Origin: CAZHBA01 sp964530225
GTDB taxonomy: Bacteria; Pseudomonadota; Alphaproteobacteria; UBA6615
Direction: 5' to 3'
DNA: 26,422 nt
Assembly (NCBI GenBank): GCA_964530225.1
Contig: CAZHBA010000015.1
Span: 1-26,422, forward strand
Below, one piece after another: positions 15,718 through 23,589 of the stretch. Under the pieces are notes generated by a model that ran no database searches, was not told the origin of the DNA, and was given only the letters and a program-made list of their open reading frames with translations. Numbering within the stretch: position 1 is the stretch's first letter; each line of letters opens with the position of its first letter. Both the position numbers and the translations under genes were made by a program.

Positions 15718-15887
15718 TGGTATTTCCTATAAGATTCGATGACTATTTTTGTCACGAACGCAGAGAATTTCGTTTCCGGACATGAAGCCGAAAATATACA
15801 GCACGCGCGCCACACCTTGGTTTGGCCAGCGGCAAAAATTTTCGTAATGCTGTCGTATTACGGGTGCTCCGAGCCGACACGACGAAA

Positions 15888-16862
15888 CTAAAGCTTGAAG
15901 AGTTCGACCGCATTGTCGCGGCCGATCTTCTGCCGGTCGGGCTCGCTGATGCTGGCATCGTCGAACCAGTCGGCGGCGTGGTCGATGTTCTCGAACGGCC
16001 AGTCGGTGGAAAACAGGATGCGCTCGGCACCGATCTCGGCCATCGCCGCGTTTAGCGTCGGCGTGTGGAAGTTGCCCGCCGTGGTCAGATAGAAGTTTTC
16101 GCGGAAATACTCGCCCAGCGTTCGCTGTGCCGGGAAGGGCCGCTTTTGGCCGACCCAGGCATTGCAGTTGTCGACCCGCCACATGGAGTAGGGCAGGCCC
16201 TCGCCCAAATGGCCGAGAATGATCGTCAGCGCTGGGTATTCGTCGAACAGGCCCGACGCCATCAGGCGCAGCGCGTGTACCGCCGTCTCCTGGCCGAACG
16301 CCCACACCGGGCCGAGCAGCCACGGATGACCGTCGTAGATCTGCGCCATGCTGGGCAGCGGATTGCGCGGGTGCAGGTAGAACGGAACGCCGAGGCTGGC
16401 GACAACGCTCCACAAGTCCCAGTATTGCGGTAGATCGTAATAAATTGCGCTCTCGGGATCGACGATCTGTGAGAAGCCGTTGACCAGTGCCCCCTTGAAG
16501 CCGAGCTCGTTGACGCAGCGCTCCAACTCGCGGGTCGCCACGTCGGGATCCTGCATCGGCAGTGCGGCGAACGCCTGAAAGCGGTCCGGCCGCTTCTGCA
16601 CCTGCTCGGCGAGAAAATCATTCGCCTTGCGGGCGACCTCGGCGGCCCGCTCCGGGTCGGGGATCGCCTGCACCGCCGGGGCGTTAAGCGACAGGATCGT
16701 CGTCTCGATGCCGTGCCGGTCCATCAGTTCGATGCGTCGGCCATGAATGTCGAGCAGTCGGCTTTCCAGTTCGGCCCATACGTCTTCGCCCAGATAACCG
16801 GCCGAATCCATCAACGTATCATCTATGGCAAAATGTTCTTCAAGTGCGATCTTGCCGTCCAT
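15888..16862 (-). CDS. gamma-resorcylate decarboxylase-like amidohydrolase (2,6-dihydroxybenzoate decarboxylase)
   Basis: This is a cytoplasmic metal-dependent, cofactor-free decarboxylase of the ACMSD/LigW branch of the amidohydrolase superfamily. Known gamma-resorcylate decarboxylases reversibly convert 2,6-dihydroxybenzoate to resorcinol and CO2. The 324-residue product starts MDGKIALEEHFAI and has metal ligands Glu8, His10, His164 (FYLHPRNPLP) and Asp287 (FSTDWPFENIDHA), plus His218 (ILGHLGEGLPY). These are the same residue numbers reported for the Rhizobium enzyme, as I recall. The segments DLPQY, IYDGHPWLLGP and TAVHALRLMASGLFDE also match. It starts 10 bases after the VOC gene, so the two are co-transcribed. 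The usual resorcinol-pathway genes are absent here, so a related hydroxybenzoate substrate is possible. Confidence 0.87.
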   Translation of the reverse strand: MDGKIALEEHFAIDDTLMDSAGYLGEDVWAELESRLLDIHGRRIELMDRHGIETTILSLNAPAVQAIPDPERAAEVARKANDFLAEQVQKRPDRFQAFAALPMQDPDVATRELERCVNELGFKGALVNGFSQIVDPESAIYYDLPQYWDLWSVVASLGVPFYLHPRNPLPSMAQIYDGHPWLLGPVWAFGQETAVHALRLMASGLFDEYPALTIILGHLGEGLPYSMWRVDNCNAWVGQKRPFPAQRTLGEYFRENFYLTTAGNFHTPTLNAAMAEIGAERILFSTDWPFENIDHAADWFDDASISEPDRQKIGRDNAVELFKL

Positions 16863-16872
16863 AGCTGTTTGC

Positions 16873-17415
16873 CTAATTGGCTCTCGCCATCAGCTTCGCC
16901 ATCTCCTTCTCGCGTTCGGCAACTAGCATGAACCCGGGATCTTCCCGGCAGTGGGCTTCGGTGTGTTCCATAATTTCGTCGGTGGATAGTGATAGGTCAA
17001 AAGGATGTGCATGGGGCTGCGGGATGTGCCACGGCGAGTGGGCATAGATCTCAATGTAGTTGTCTTCGGGATCGTTGAAATAGATCGACCACGCGTTGCC
17101 ATGAGTGATGGTTCTGTCTACTTCTAACCCAGCTGCAGTAACCCGGTCGTGAGCGGCGCGGAGGTCGTCCAGCGAGTCCACCAGGAACGACATCTGTTGG
17201 GCAACATTAAAGGTGGCGTAGTTAGGTCGGCCGTTGACCAGCACGAACTCGTGGTGTTCACCGGGATCGCTCGACATAAAGATCATCTGCAGTTCTGGCG
17301 AGAGTTTACCTTGGTCGGTTACGGTAAGCCCCAGGACATTGGTGTAGAAATCCACCATCTTTTCCAAATCATGGGTAAATATTGCCATATGTGTGAGTTT
17401 GGGGGCACTGGCCAT
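16873..17415 (-). CDS. VOC (glyoxalase/extradiol dioxygenase) family protein
   Basis: The 180-residue protein has one vicinal-oxygen-chelate module of paired beta-alpha-beta-beta-beta repeats: LTHMAIFTHDLEKMVDFYTN, FYTNVLGLTVTDQG, MSFLVDSLDDLRAAHDRV and IYFNDPEDNYIEIYAH. Likely metal ligands are His9, a His of EHHEFVL and the Glu of NYIEIYAH, which are the positions used by extradiol catechol dioxygenases and glyoxalases. A 50-residue C-terminal tail rich in charged residues follows. I chose ATG 17415 (AGGA site 8 bases upstream) over 17436. It leads the operon with the decarboxylase, which suggests it cleaves or modifies the same aromatic intermediate. Confidence 0.83.
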   Translation of the reverse strand: MASAPKLTHMAIFTHDLEKMVDFYTNVLGLTVTDQGKLSPELQMIFMSSDPGEHHEFVLVNGRPNYATFNVAQQMSFLVDSLDDLRAAHDRVTAAGLEVDRTITHGNAWSIYFNDPEDNYIEIYAHSPWHIPQPHAHPFDLSLSTDEIMEHTEAHCREDPGFMLVAEREKEMAKLMARAN

Positions 17416-17646
17416 AGCGTTGTTCCTTTCAATCATCGGTGCGATTCACGCAAACAAGCATTCCTTTTGCAAAATTCTCGTCGAGACTAGCGATACGATC
17501 GATGACCTATATCAATTCGCAATTTCAATCTGGATAGATGGCAGCCATATGACGGGCACGCCTGCCAACGGTGTTAACTGTGTCGAAGGACTAAACTTGA
17601 AGGCCCATATCACCAGCCGTTGCGGATGTGGTATGGGTGGAACGCG
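17416..17646. promoter_or_regulatory. divergent intergenic region between VOC and nitrilase genes
   Basis: These 231 bases lie between two divergently transcribed genes and should hold both promoters. A 33-codon plus-strand frame from ATG 17550 is unsupported. I see no convincing palindromic operator or promoter boxes. Confidence 0.3.
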
Positions 17647-18471
17647 ATGAAAATATCAGCGATCCAGATGAACTCGGGCTCGGAGAAGGCGGCTAACCTC
17701 GCGCAAGCCGGCGAGTTGGTGTCGCGCGCTGTTGCCGCTGACCGGCCGGACATGGTGGTGCTGCCCGAAGTGTTTGCCCATATCGGCGGCAGCGTTGCCG
17801 ACCGGCAGGCCGCGGCGGAGGAACTACCCACACCCGGCGAAGGTGGCGGTCCGGCCTACGAGCTGCTGTGCGGGCTAGCGCGCGAGTACGGCGTGTTTGT
17901 GCATGGCGGCAGCTTCATCGAGCGCGCCGGTAACAAATTTTACAACACCACCGTCGCCTTCGGCTGCGACGGCAGGGAGTTGGTGCGCTATCGCAAGGTC
18001 CATCTGTTCGACGTGACCACGCCGGACGGTAAATCTTATCGCGAGTCCGACACTTTCGGTGGCGGCGACTCCATTGCGACCTACGAGGCAGATGGCCTCA
18101 CTATCGGCTGTTCGATCTGCTACGACCTGCGTTTTCCTGAGCTTTACTGCCTGCTCGCCGAGCAGGGCGCCGACGTGATCATGGTGCCGGCGGCGTTCAC
18201 ACTGCAGACCGGTAAGGATCATTGGGAGGTGCTGCTGCGCGCCCGCGCCATAGAAACCCAGACTTATGTGGTCGCCGCGGCGCAGACCGGCACCAACATG
18301 GACGGCAATGAGGAGCGCGCGACCTGGGGACATTCGATGATCGTCGATCCGTGGGGCCACGTTGTTGCCCAGGCCTCCGATTATCCCGGCTCTACCAGCG
18401 TCTCGATCGACAGCGATTACATTGCCAAGGTGCGCGAGCGCATTCCGGTGCGCGATCACCGGGTGTTTTAA
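17647..18471 (+). CDS. carbon-nitrogen hydrolase, nitrilase superfamily (Nit-type amidase)
   Basis: This is a cytoplasmic thiol amidase of about 274 residues. The Glu-Lys-Cys triad is clear: Glu41 (VVLPEVF), Lys117 (YRKVHLFD) and Cys158 (SICYDLRFPELY). The HLFDV and RFPELY wording is that of the Nit1/Nit2 branch, which hydrolyses omega-amides such as 2-oxoglutaramate or deaminated glutathione. The start at ATG 17647 (MKISAIQM) is chosen because family members begin at this strand; an ATG at 17620 would add nine unrelated residues. It ends 7 bases before the M20 amidohydrolase gene, so the two amide-cleaving enzymes are coupled. Confidence 0.9.
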   Translation: MKISAIQMNSGSEKAANLAQAGELVSRAVAADRPDMVVLPEVFAHIGGSVADRQAAAEELPTPGEGGGPAYELLCGLAREYGVFVHGGSFIERAGNKFYNTTVAFGCDGRELVRYRKVHLFDVTTPDGKSYRESDTFGGGDSIATYEADGLTIGCSICYDLRFPELYCLLAEQGADVIMVPAAFTLQTGKDHWEVLLRARAIETQTYVVAAAQTGTNMDGNEERATWGHSMIVDPWGHVVAQASDYPGSTSVSIDSDYIAKVRERIPVRDHRVF

Positions 18472-18478
18472 GGCGATT

Positions 18479-19651
18479 ATGTCGGTGAAGCCTGAAATCG
18501 CTGCCGATCAGGACGTGCTGACCCAGTGGCGGCGTGATCTGCACGCGCATCCGGAAATCGCCTTCGAGGAACACCGCACAGCGGCGACGGTGGCCGAAAA
18601 GCTAGAAAGTTTTGGCATCGAGGTGCACCAGGGCTTAGCGAAGACCGGCGTCGTCGGGCGGCTGAAAGCGGGCAGCGGCAACCGCGCCATCGCGCTGCGC
18701 GCCGACATGGATGCGCTGCTGCTGGAAGAGCACAACACGTTCGATCACCGCTCGCAAACTTCGGGCGTGATGCACGCTTGCGGTCATGACGGCCATACGA
18801 CGATGCTGCTTGGCGCTGCCAAGTACCTTGCCGAGAGTAAGGGTTTCGATGGCAACGTCTATTTCATCTTCCAGCCCGCCGAGGAAGGCGAAGGTGGCGG
18901 CAAGGTGATGATCGAGGAGGGGTTATTCGAACAGTTCCCTGTTGAGGCGGTGTTCGGTCTGCACAACTGGCCGGGCATGCCCGCTGGCTACTTCGGTATC
19001 GCCGCCGGCCCCATAATGGCGGCGTTCGACGTCTTCGATCTGAAGATTGTGGGCACCGGCAGCCACGGCGCGATGCCGCACCAGGGCGTAGATGCCATTG
19101 TCACGGCGTCGCAGGTGGTCACGGCGCTGCAGACCATCACCAGCCGCAATACAGACCCGCTCGACGCCGTGGTGGTATCGGTCACGCAAATTCACGGCGG
19201 TGACGCCTACAATATCATTCCCGATTCAGTGCAACTGAAGGGCACCGTGCGCACCTTCAAGGACAAGGTGCGCGACCGCATGGAACCGGCCATGCGGCGA
19301 ATCGCCGAAGGCATTTGCGCTGCCGCCGGTGCGGCCGTGGAACTCGACTACCACCGGCGCTACCCGTCGACAGTGAACCACGCGGAAGAAACCGAACTGG
19401 CGGCCGCTGCTGCCGAAGCTGTGGTCGGCAAGGAAAATGTCGACCGGCATCCGGTGCCGAGCATGGGCTCGGAGGATTTCGCCTATATGCTGCGCCAGCG
19501 GCCGGGCTGCTATGTCTGGCTGGGTAACGGGGCGGGCGAAGGCGGCTGCATGCTGCACAACCCGGGCTACGATTTTAACGACGAGGTCCTGCCCATCGGC
19601 GCCAGCTACTGGGCCACGCTGGTCGAGCAAATTTTGCCTGAAGAGCACTAA
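18479..19651 (+). CDS. M20-family amidohydrolase (N-acyl amino acid/hippurate hydrolase type)
   Basis: This is a 390-residue cytoplasmic metallo-amidohydrolase that splits amide bonds of N-acylated amino acids or related conjugates, such as hippurate. Motifs appear in family order: LHAHPEIAFEE (about 21-31), ALRADMDAL (72-80), MHACGHDGH with Cys101 and His103 as metal ligands, QPAEEGEGGG with Glu135/Glu136, the dimerisation-domain GSHGAMPHQGVDA and the C-terminal SMGSEDFAYML. Length is typical. I chose ATG 18479, immediately after the nitrilase stop, over a frame starting inside that gene. The pair suggests stepwise removal of amide groups from one substrate, which might then feed the decarboxylase. 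Confidence 0.9.
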   Translation: MSVKPEIAADQDVLTQWRRDLHAHPEIAFEEHRTAATVAEKLESFGIEVHQGLAKTGVVGRLKAGSGNRAIALRADMDALLLEEHNTFDHRSQTSGVMHACGHDGHTTMLLGAAKYLAESKGFDGNVYFIFQPAEEGEGGGKVMIEEGLFEQFPVEAVFGLHNWPGMPAGYFGIAAGPIMAAFDVFDLKIVGTGSHGAMPHQGVDAIVTASQVVTALQTITSRNTDPLDAVVVSVTQIHGGDAYNIIPDSVQLKGTVRTFKDKVRDRMEPAMRRIAEGICAAAGAAVELDYHRRYPSTVNHAEETELAAAAAEAVVGKENVDRHPVPSMGSEDFAYMLRQRPGCYVWLGNGAGEGGCMLHNPGYDFNDEVLPIGASYWATLVEQILPEEH

Positions 19652-19882
19652 AAAAAATTAATCACCGTTAATTCGCGTTTCTACTGCTCTGGCAGAGTGG
19701 CGCCAACTTGCAGTCTGAGATTTACCGATTTCGGGGTTGTGCAGACCGATCCGCGTTTGTCTGACAGTGCTAAACAAAGGTTGTGAGGCGGTCGATAATC
19801 GGTAAAGATACAGCTACCGGCAGTTCATCTGGGAGATGTTGGTTTAGGAGGGGTCGCGAGACGATCCCAAAGGGGGGAGGCA
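19652..19882 (+). promoter_or_regulatory. upstream regulatory region of the TRAP transporter operon
   Basis: These 231 bases precede the TRAP operon. They contain an exact 9-base inverted repeat, TTTACCGAT at 19721-19729 and ATCGGTAAA at 19798-19806, with 68 bases between the arms. Between them is TTGTCTGACAG at 19757-19767, which fits the TnGTnnnACnA pattern of GntR/FCD regulators except at the last base. A very strong ribosome binding site (GGGGGGAGG) stands just before the ATG. No regulator gene is in the window, so any control is inferred. Confidence 0.4.
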
Positions 19883-20917
19883 ATGCTTAATCGGGCGATC
19901 TTCAGTGCCGTCTTGGCGGCTGGGCTCATGTTGACAGCCGGCGCTCAAGCCAAGGAAAAATGGATTTTCAATATCTTCGTGGGCCCCAAGCATTTAGTCA
20001 ATCATCCGCTCAAGAAAGAATGGGCGCTGGATGTTATGGCGGCGACGAAGGGTGAGGTCGAAGTCACCTTCCTTCCCACCAGCGCCGCACCACCGCCTAA
20101 ACAAATCGACGGGGTGGTATCGGGCCAGTTTGATGGCGCCTTTATTTTCCACGGCTTTACCGGCAAGCGTGCAATCGGTACGCGGTTGGGCATTTTGCCG
20201 TTCTTGGCTGGTGGGAAAGGCGAGGCGCTATCGGTCGCCTATTGGCGGACGTATCAAAAATTCTTTGCCGACAAAAAGGAATATGATGACGACGGCGTTC
20301 AAATTTTGAGTGTCTTCCAGTTCACCGGCGGAAATTTCTACAGCGGCACCGACAAACCGATCCTGTCGATCGCTGATATGAAAGCGCGCAAAATGTGGGT
20401 GCTCGCCGGAACTCCATCACAAACGCTCAAAGGTGTGGGCGTTAAACACGTATCGGGACCGGCGGCACGGGTGAGCCAGTTTACCCAAACCAATGTTGTA
20501 CAAGGTCTCGCCGGCTTTCCCAGGGAAGGGATCGTCGCCTTTGGCGCCCTTGAATTTACCAAGAGCACCACGGTCACCTCCGGGGCCGCAATTATGATTC
20601 CCTCCTTTGCCTTGTTTGTCAGCAAGAAAAAATGGAATGCGCTTTCACCCGCACTTCAAAAGGCGGTCATGAGCGTGTCCGGTGAAAAAGTTGCCCGTGC
20701 TGTCGGCAAACGCGCAGACTTCCACGAAGTGAAAGCCCACAAGAGGATGAACGAAAAAGGGATTGTCGACCATACGGCCAGCAAGTCATTTGAAGACGAA
20801 TTGCGGGCAGCAGGAAAACCTGTCGTCGAAGCTTGGATCCAACAAGTCAAGAAGCTTGGCGTCGACGGGAACGAAGCTATTGAATTCTACCGGCGCCAAG
20901 TATCGGCCGCAAATTAG
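19883..20917 (+). CDS. TRAP transporter substrate-binding protein (DctP/TAXI-like)
   Basis: This is the periplasmic binding protein of a tripartite ATP-independent importer, which uses an ion gradient to take up carboxylates or other organic anions. The 344-residue product has a signal peptide (MLNRAIFSAVLAAGLM... ending AGAQA, about residues 1-23). Its body has the DctP pattern: GEVEVTFLPTSAAPPPKQID (segment), DGAFIFHGFT, SIADMKARKMWVLAG holding the conserved Arg region, and the long C-terminal hinge helices. Its strong ribosome binding site and the terminator right after the gene should make it more abundant than the permeases. Ligand unknown; the Arg implies a carboxylate. Confidence 0.85.
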   Translation: MLNRAIFSAVLAAGLMLTAGAQAKEKWIFNIFVGPKHLVNHPLKKEWALDVMAATKGEVEVTFLPTSAAPPPKQIDGVVSGQFDGAFIFHGFTGKRAIGTRLGILPFLAGGKGEALSVAYWRTYQKFFADKKEYDDDGVQILSVFQFTGGNFYSGTDKPILSIADMKARKMWVLAGTPSQTLKGVGVKHVSGPAARVSQFTQTNVVQGLAGFPREGIVAFGALEFTKSTTVTSGAAIMIPSFALFVSKKKWNALSPALQKAVMSVSGEKVARAVGKRADFHEVKAHKRMNEKGIVDHTASKSFEDELRAAGKPVVEAWIQQVKKLGVDGNEAIEFYRRQVSAAN

Positions 20918-20941
20918 TAGAAGCGTCGGTTCTCCCAATTG

Positions 20942-20980
20942 ACGGTACCGGGCAATCGAATCGTCCGGTGCCGTTTTTTT
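20942..20980 (+). terminator. intrinsic terminator between TRAP binding-protein and permease genes
   Basis: ACGGTACCGG (20942-20951) pairs with CCGGTGCCGT (20965-20974), giving a 10-base-pair stem with one G-T wobble that can extend two pairs further into the 13-base loop. A run of seven T follows directly (20974-20980). This is a textbook Rho-independent terminator. It lies 25 bases after the dctP stop and 15 bases before the dctQ ATG, so it would limit read-through into the permease genes. Confidence 0.88.
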
Positions 20981-20995
20981 GTGCGGTTCCACCTT

Positions 20996-21496
20996 ATGAA
21001 CAATTTGACGAACTTTTTGCACGGATTGATCAAGGTCTTTGGAACTACCGTTTTGGCGGCATTGATGTTGATGACGTTTACTGACGTCACGTTGCGCTAT
21101 GTTTTCTCTAATCCCATTCTGGGTAGCAATGAGATCACACAGTTTCTATTGGCCGCCGCGGTCTTTTCCGGTCTGGCGATTGTTTCCGGCGAGCGATCGC
21201 ATATCGTCGTCACTCTTTTTGAGCCTATCCTGATACGGAGGATTCCGTTCAGCTATAAATGGATTGGAATTCTCACAAATTTGATCGGCATCTGCGCTGT
21301 TTGGTTTCTTGTTGTTCGGTACACAATCTTCGTGTTTGAGCAGGAGGGCGTCACGGAGATCAGGGAATGGTCATGGTGGTGGTTGGGGGCTGTCCTTTCA
21401 GTATTGAGTTTTTTCGCCATTTTGCTGGCCATTCGCGCGATCTCGGCGCCAATCCAAGATAAGCCGACGGACCTTCCGGAATCACACGGGGCATAA
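20996..21496 (+). CDS. TRAP transporter small permease subunit (DctQ)
   Basis: This is the 166-residue four-helix membrane subunit that holds the large permease in TRAP importers. Hydrophobic segments lie near residues 8-30, 45-65, 88-108 and 130-150. It has the DctQ features VTLRYVFSNPILGSNEITQF and GERSHIVVTLFE. The ATG at 20996 is chosen because a longer frame from 20939 would run through the terminator hairpin. The ribosome binding site is weak, in contrast to dctP, which agrees with a lower permease dose. It ends 12 bases before the large permease gene. Confidence 0.88.
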   Translation: MNNLTNFLHGLIKVFGTTVLAALMLMTFTDVTLRYVFSNPILGSNEITQFLLAAAVFSGLAIVSGERSHIVVTLFEPILIRRIPFSYKWIGILTNLIGICAVWFLVVRYTIFVFEQEGVTEIREWSWWWLGAVLSVLSFFAILLAIRAISAPIQDKPTDLPESHGA

Positions 21497-21508
21497 GGTG
21501 ATTGCGCG

Positions 21509-22804
21509 GTGGTAATCTCTTTGGTCGGTTTTGCCGTCATCTTGGGCTTAAGCTTTCTTGGGATTCCGCTTGCCTATGCCACGCTTGCGGTAGGCTTTTT
21601 CGGTTTCGCATATCTTCGCGGGTTTGACGCCGCCATCATTGCTTCGGGACAGGAGATATTTGAATTTTCAGCCAACTTTGGATTATCCGTCGTCCCCCTC
21701 TTTATCTTGATGGGTACGCTTATCCAAAAAGCGAACATATCGGATGAACTCTACGAGGCGGGCTATGCCTGGGTCGGAAAACTGCGTGGCGGGTTGGCGA
21801 TGGCAACCGTCCTGTCGTGCGCCGGGTTTTCGGCCGTTAGTGGAAGTTCGTTGGCAACAGCTGCAACCATGGCGAAGGTCGCTATGCCACCCATGCGCCG
21901 CTACAAATACCACGACTCGCTGTCGACCGGCACGCTCGCAGCCGGCGGTACGCTTGGCATCATGATCCCGCCAAGCGTGCCGATGATCATCTACGGTATT
22001 GTGACGGAAACCAACATCGGTGCCTTGTTCATTGCGGGTATTCTGCCCGGTTTTCTCCTCACTGTTTCCTATCTCGCCGCAATCTACTTTCGTGTGTTGC
22101 TCAACCCCAAATTGGGGCCGCCTGGTGACGACGTTCCGATGTCTCAGAAATTGCGCACTCTGCCTCGAACCTGGCCGATCATGGTGTTGTTTAGCTTAGT
22201 TCTTGGCGGGATCTATCTTGGTGTCTTTACACCCACCGAGGCCGGTGCGGTCGGCTCGGTTGGGGGTTTTCTATTTGCTCTTTCCCGCGGCCGAATGTGG
22301 AGCATTAAGGACAACATCGAGGTTTTCACCGACGCTTTTGTCACGACGGCAAAGATTTTTACGATCGGATTTGCAGCACTCACTTTCGGTCAATTCATGA
22401 ATTTTGCGGGGCTGTCCGCGGCCCTTGTGCAATTCACGGACGCGCTTAATTTGGGCCACATCGGATTGCCGGTGATGATTTGTCTAATTTGCGTTCTGCT
22501 CGGAATGGTGTTTGAAAGCATTGGCATTTTGCTGATCATCATCCCGGTGTTTTTGCCTTCTCTTGAGGTTGCAGGGATCGACATGATTTGGTTTGGGATT
22601 GTCGTGATTATCGTTGTCGAGTTGGGATTGATCACGCCGCCCATCGGCATCAACGTGTTCACGGTCAAATCGGTCATACCCGACGTCGATCTTGGGAAAA
22701 TTTATGCTGGCGTCGTTCCGTTCGTTATTGCCGATCTTGTCGTGCTGGTGCTAATTTTTCTCATACCCGGCATCGCGATTTTGCTGCCGTCCTTGATGCG
22801 CTGA
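21509..22804 (+). CDS. TRAP transporter large permease subunit (DctM)
   Basis: This is the ion-coupled transport channel of the TRAP system, an inner-membrane protein of 431 residues with about 12 hydrophobic segments. Family hallmarks include FILMGTLIQKANISDELYE, SCAGFSAVSGSSLATAATMA, GTLAAGGTLGIMIPPSVPMI, FTPTEAGAVGSVGG and ITPPIGINVFTVKSVIPDVD. Length and motif order are normal. The start is a GTG at 21509 with a TAAGG element, which itself overlaps the dctQ stop, about 10 bases upstream. It is the last gene of the operon; no clear intrinsic terminator follows it. Confidence 0.92.
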   Translation: MVISLVGFAVILGLSFLGIPLAYATLAVGFFGFAYLRGFDAAIIASGQEIFEFSANFGLSVVPLFILMGTLIQKANISDELYEAGYAWVGKLRGGLAMATVLSCAGFSAVSGSSLATAATMAKVAMPPMRRYKYHDSLSTGTLAAGGTLGIMIPPSVPMIIYGIVTETNIGALFIAGILPGFLLTVSYLAAIYFRVLLNPKLGPPGDDVPMSQKLRTLPRTWPIMVLFSLVLGGIYLGVFTPTEAGAVGSVGGFLFALSRGRMWSIKDNIEVFTDAFVTTAKIFTIGFAALTFGQFMNFAGLSAALVQFTDALNLGHIGLPVMICLICVLLGMVFESIGILLIIIPVFLPSLEVAGIDMIWFGIVVIIVVELGLITPPIGINVFTVKSVIPDVDLGKIYAGVVPFVIADLVVLVLIFLIPGIAILLPSLMR

Positions 22805-23099
22805 CTCGCTATCCAACTGGGGACGTTCAACTAAGTTTGGTATACGGAATATCCAAGTTTAGATCTATCATGCATTAGAAGTAGAACATAGGTTCCATTT
22901 TATCCTCTGAAGGTTGTAACGAATAGCTGGTTTGGTCGCGTGGACTGAACCCGTGAGAGCGGCCCAGATTTATCAGTAGAATTGCCGGATTTTGATCCTC
23001 TGAAATGACCGTACCTAGCACGGTCAACTCCGGAATAAAAATACATCAACCATATGGCAAGGCTTGAGCGTCACTTTATAGCGGTTGATTCGAGCTGCC
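22805..23099. other. non-coding interval with a perfect 7-base inverted repeat
   Basis: No gene is seen in these 295 bases. TGACCGT at 23006-23012 and ACGGTCA at 23020-23026 form a perfect inverted repeat around a 7-base centre. Shorter flanking arms CCGGA (22985-22989) and TCCGG (23029-23033) nest outside it. There is no T-run, so it fits an operator or RNA hairpin better than a terminator. The nonamer TCCTCTGAA occurs near 22902 and again near 22996. Confidence 0.4.
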
Positions 23100-23498
23100 A
23101 TGTCGATCCTAATACACTTAGTCATCGCCGCATGTTACAGCGTGCCCGCGCTTGTCGTTTGGTTGTTGCTGCCCGAGGTGCTATCGCAGGTAACTCAGCT
23201 ATATGCCGGGCTCGCCGGCGTGGCGCTACTGTCCGGTGGATTGGTGCTGCACTTTGTCTTCTTCATGCACGTGCGTGGCCGGCGGTTCTACTATCAGATC
23301 GAAGATATTCACCGGCAAACACGGCGGTTGGCCGAGGACCTGCTGGAAACGCAGAACCAGTCGTTGCAATGGTGCCAAGTAGCCGAGCAGATGGGAAAGG
23401 CCGGCGAGCATTGGGTGTCACAGGTGATTTCCGAGATTAAAGTGTTACAGGGTCTCATCGAGACGTTCGCCGAGCCGCGGCTCAGCCGCGTCGATTGA
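23100..23498 (+). pseudogene. membrane N-terminus resembling EAL-domain proteins, EAL domain absent
   Basis: The 132-residue product begins MSILIHLVIAACYSVPALVV, has two transmembrane helices (about 3-28 and 38-58), then a coiled-coil-like stretch (IEDIHRQTRRLAEDLLETQN through SQVISEIKVLQGLIETFAE) and stops at TGA. This layout is, as I recall, the N-terminus of a group of alphaproteobacterial cyclic-di-GMP phosphodiesterases, in which an EAL domain follows the helix. No EAL sequence follows in any frame, so the gene looks truncated. It might instead be a genuine short membrane protein. I chose ATG 23100 over a TTG at 23085. Confidence 0.5.
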
Positions 23499-23589
23499 CC
23501 ACCTATCGATACCGCCAACTTTCAAAATTCGCTTGTGCGTGTCATGAAAGCGCCTCTGTCGGCTGTCTTTCACCAACGTTTACGCTCAC

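Noticed and set aside
15727..16413. A 228-codon minus-strand open frame
   Set aside because: It overlaps the decarboxylase gene in another frame on the same strand. The decarboxylase has an intact metal site, whereas this frame is Arg/Pro-rich with no motif.
3183..20917. Genome-wide recoding of TAG as a sense codon
   Set aside because: TAG is the natural terminator of apbC, the flavoprotein, the decarboxylase, the VOC gene and dctP, each ending at the expected family length. Decay is the simpler explanation for internal TAGs.
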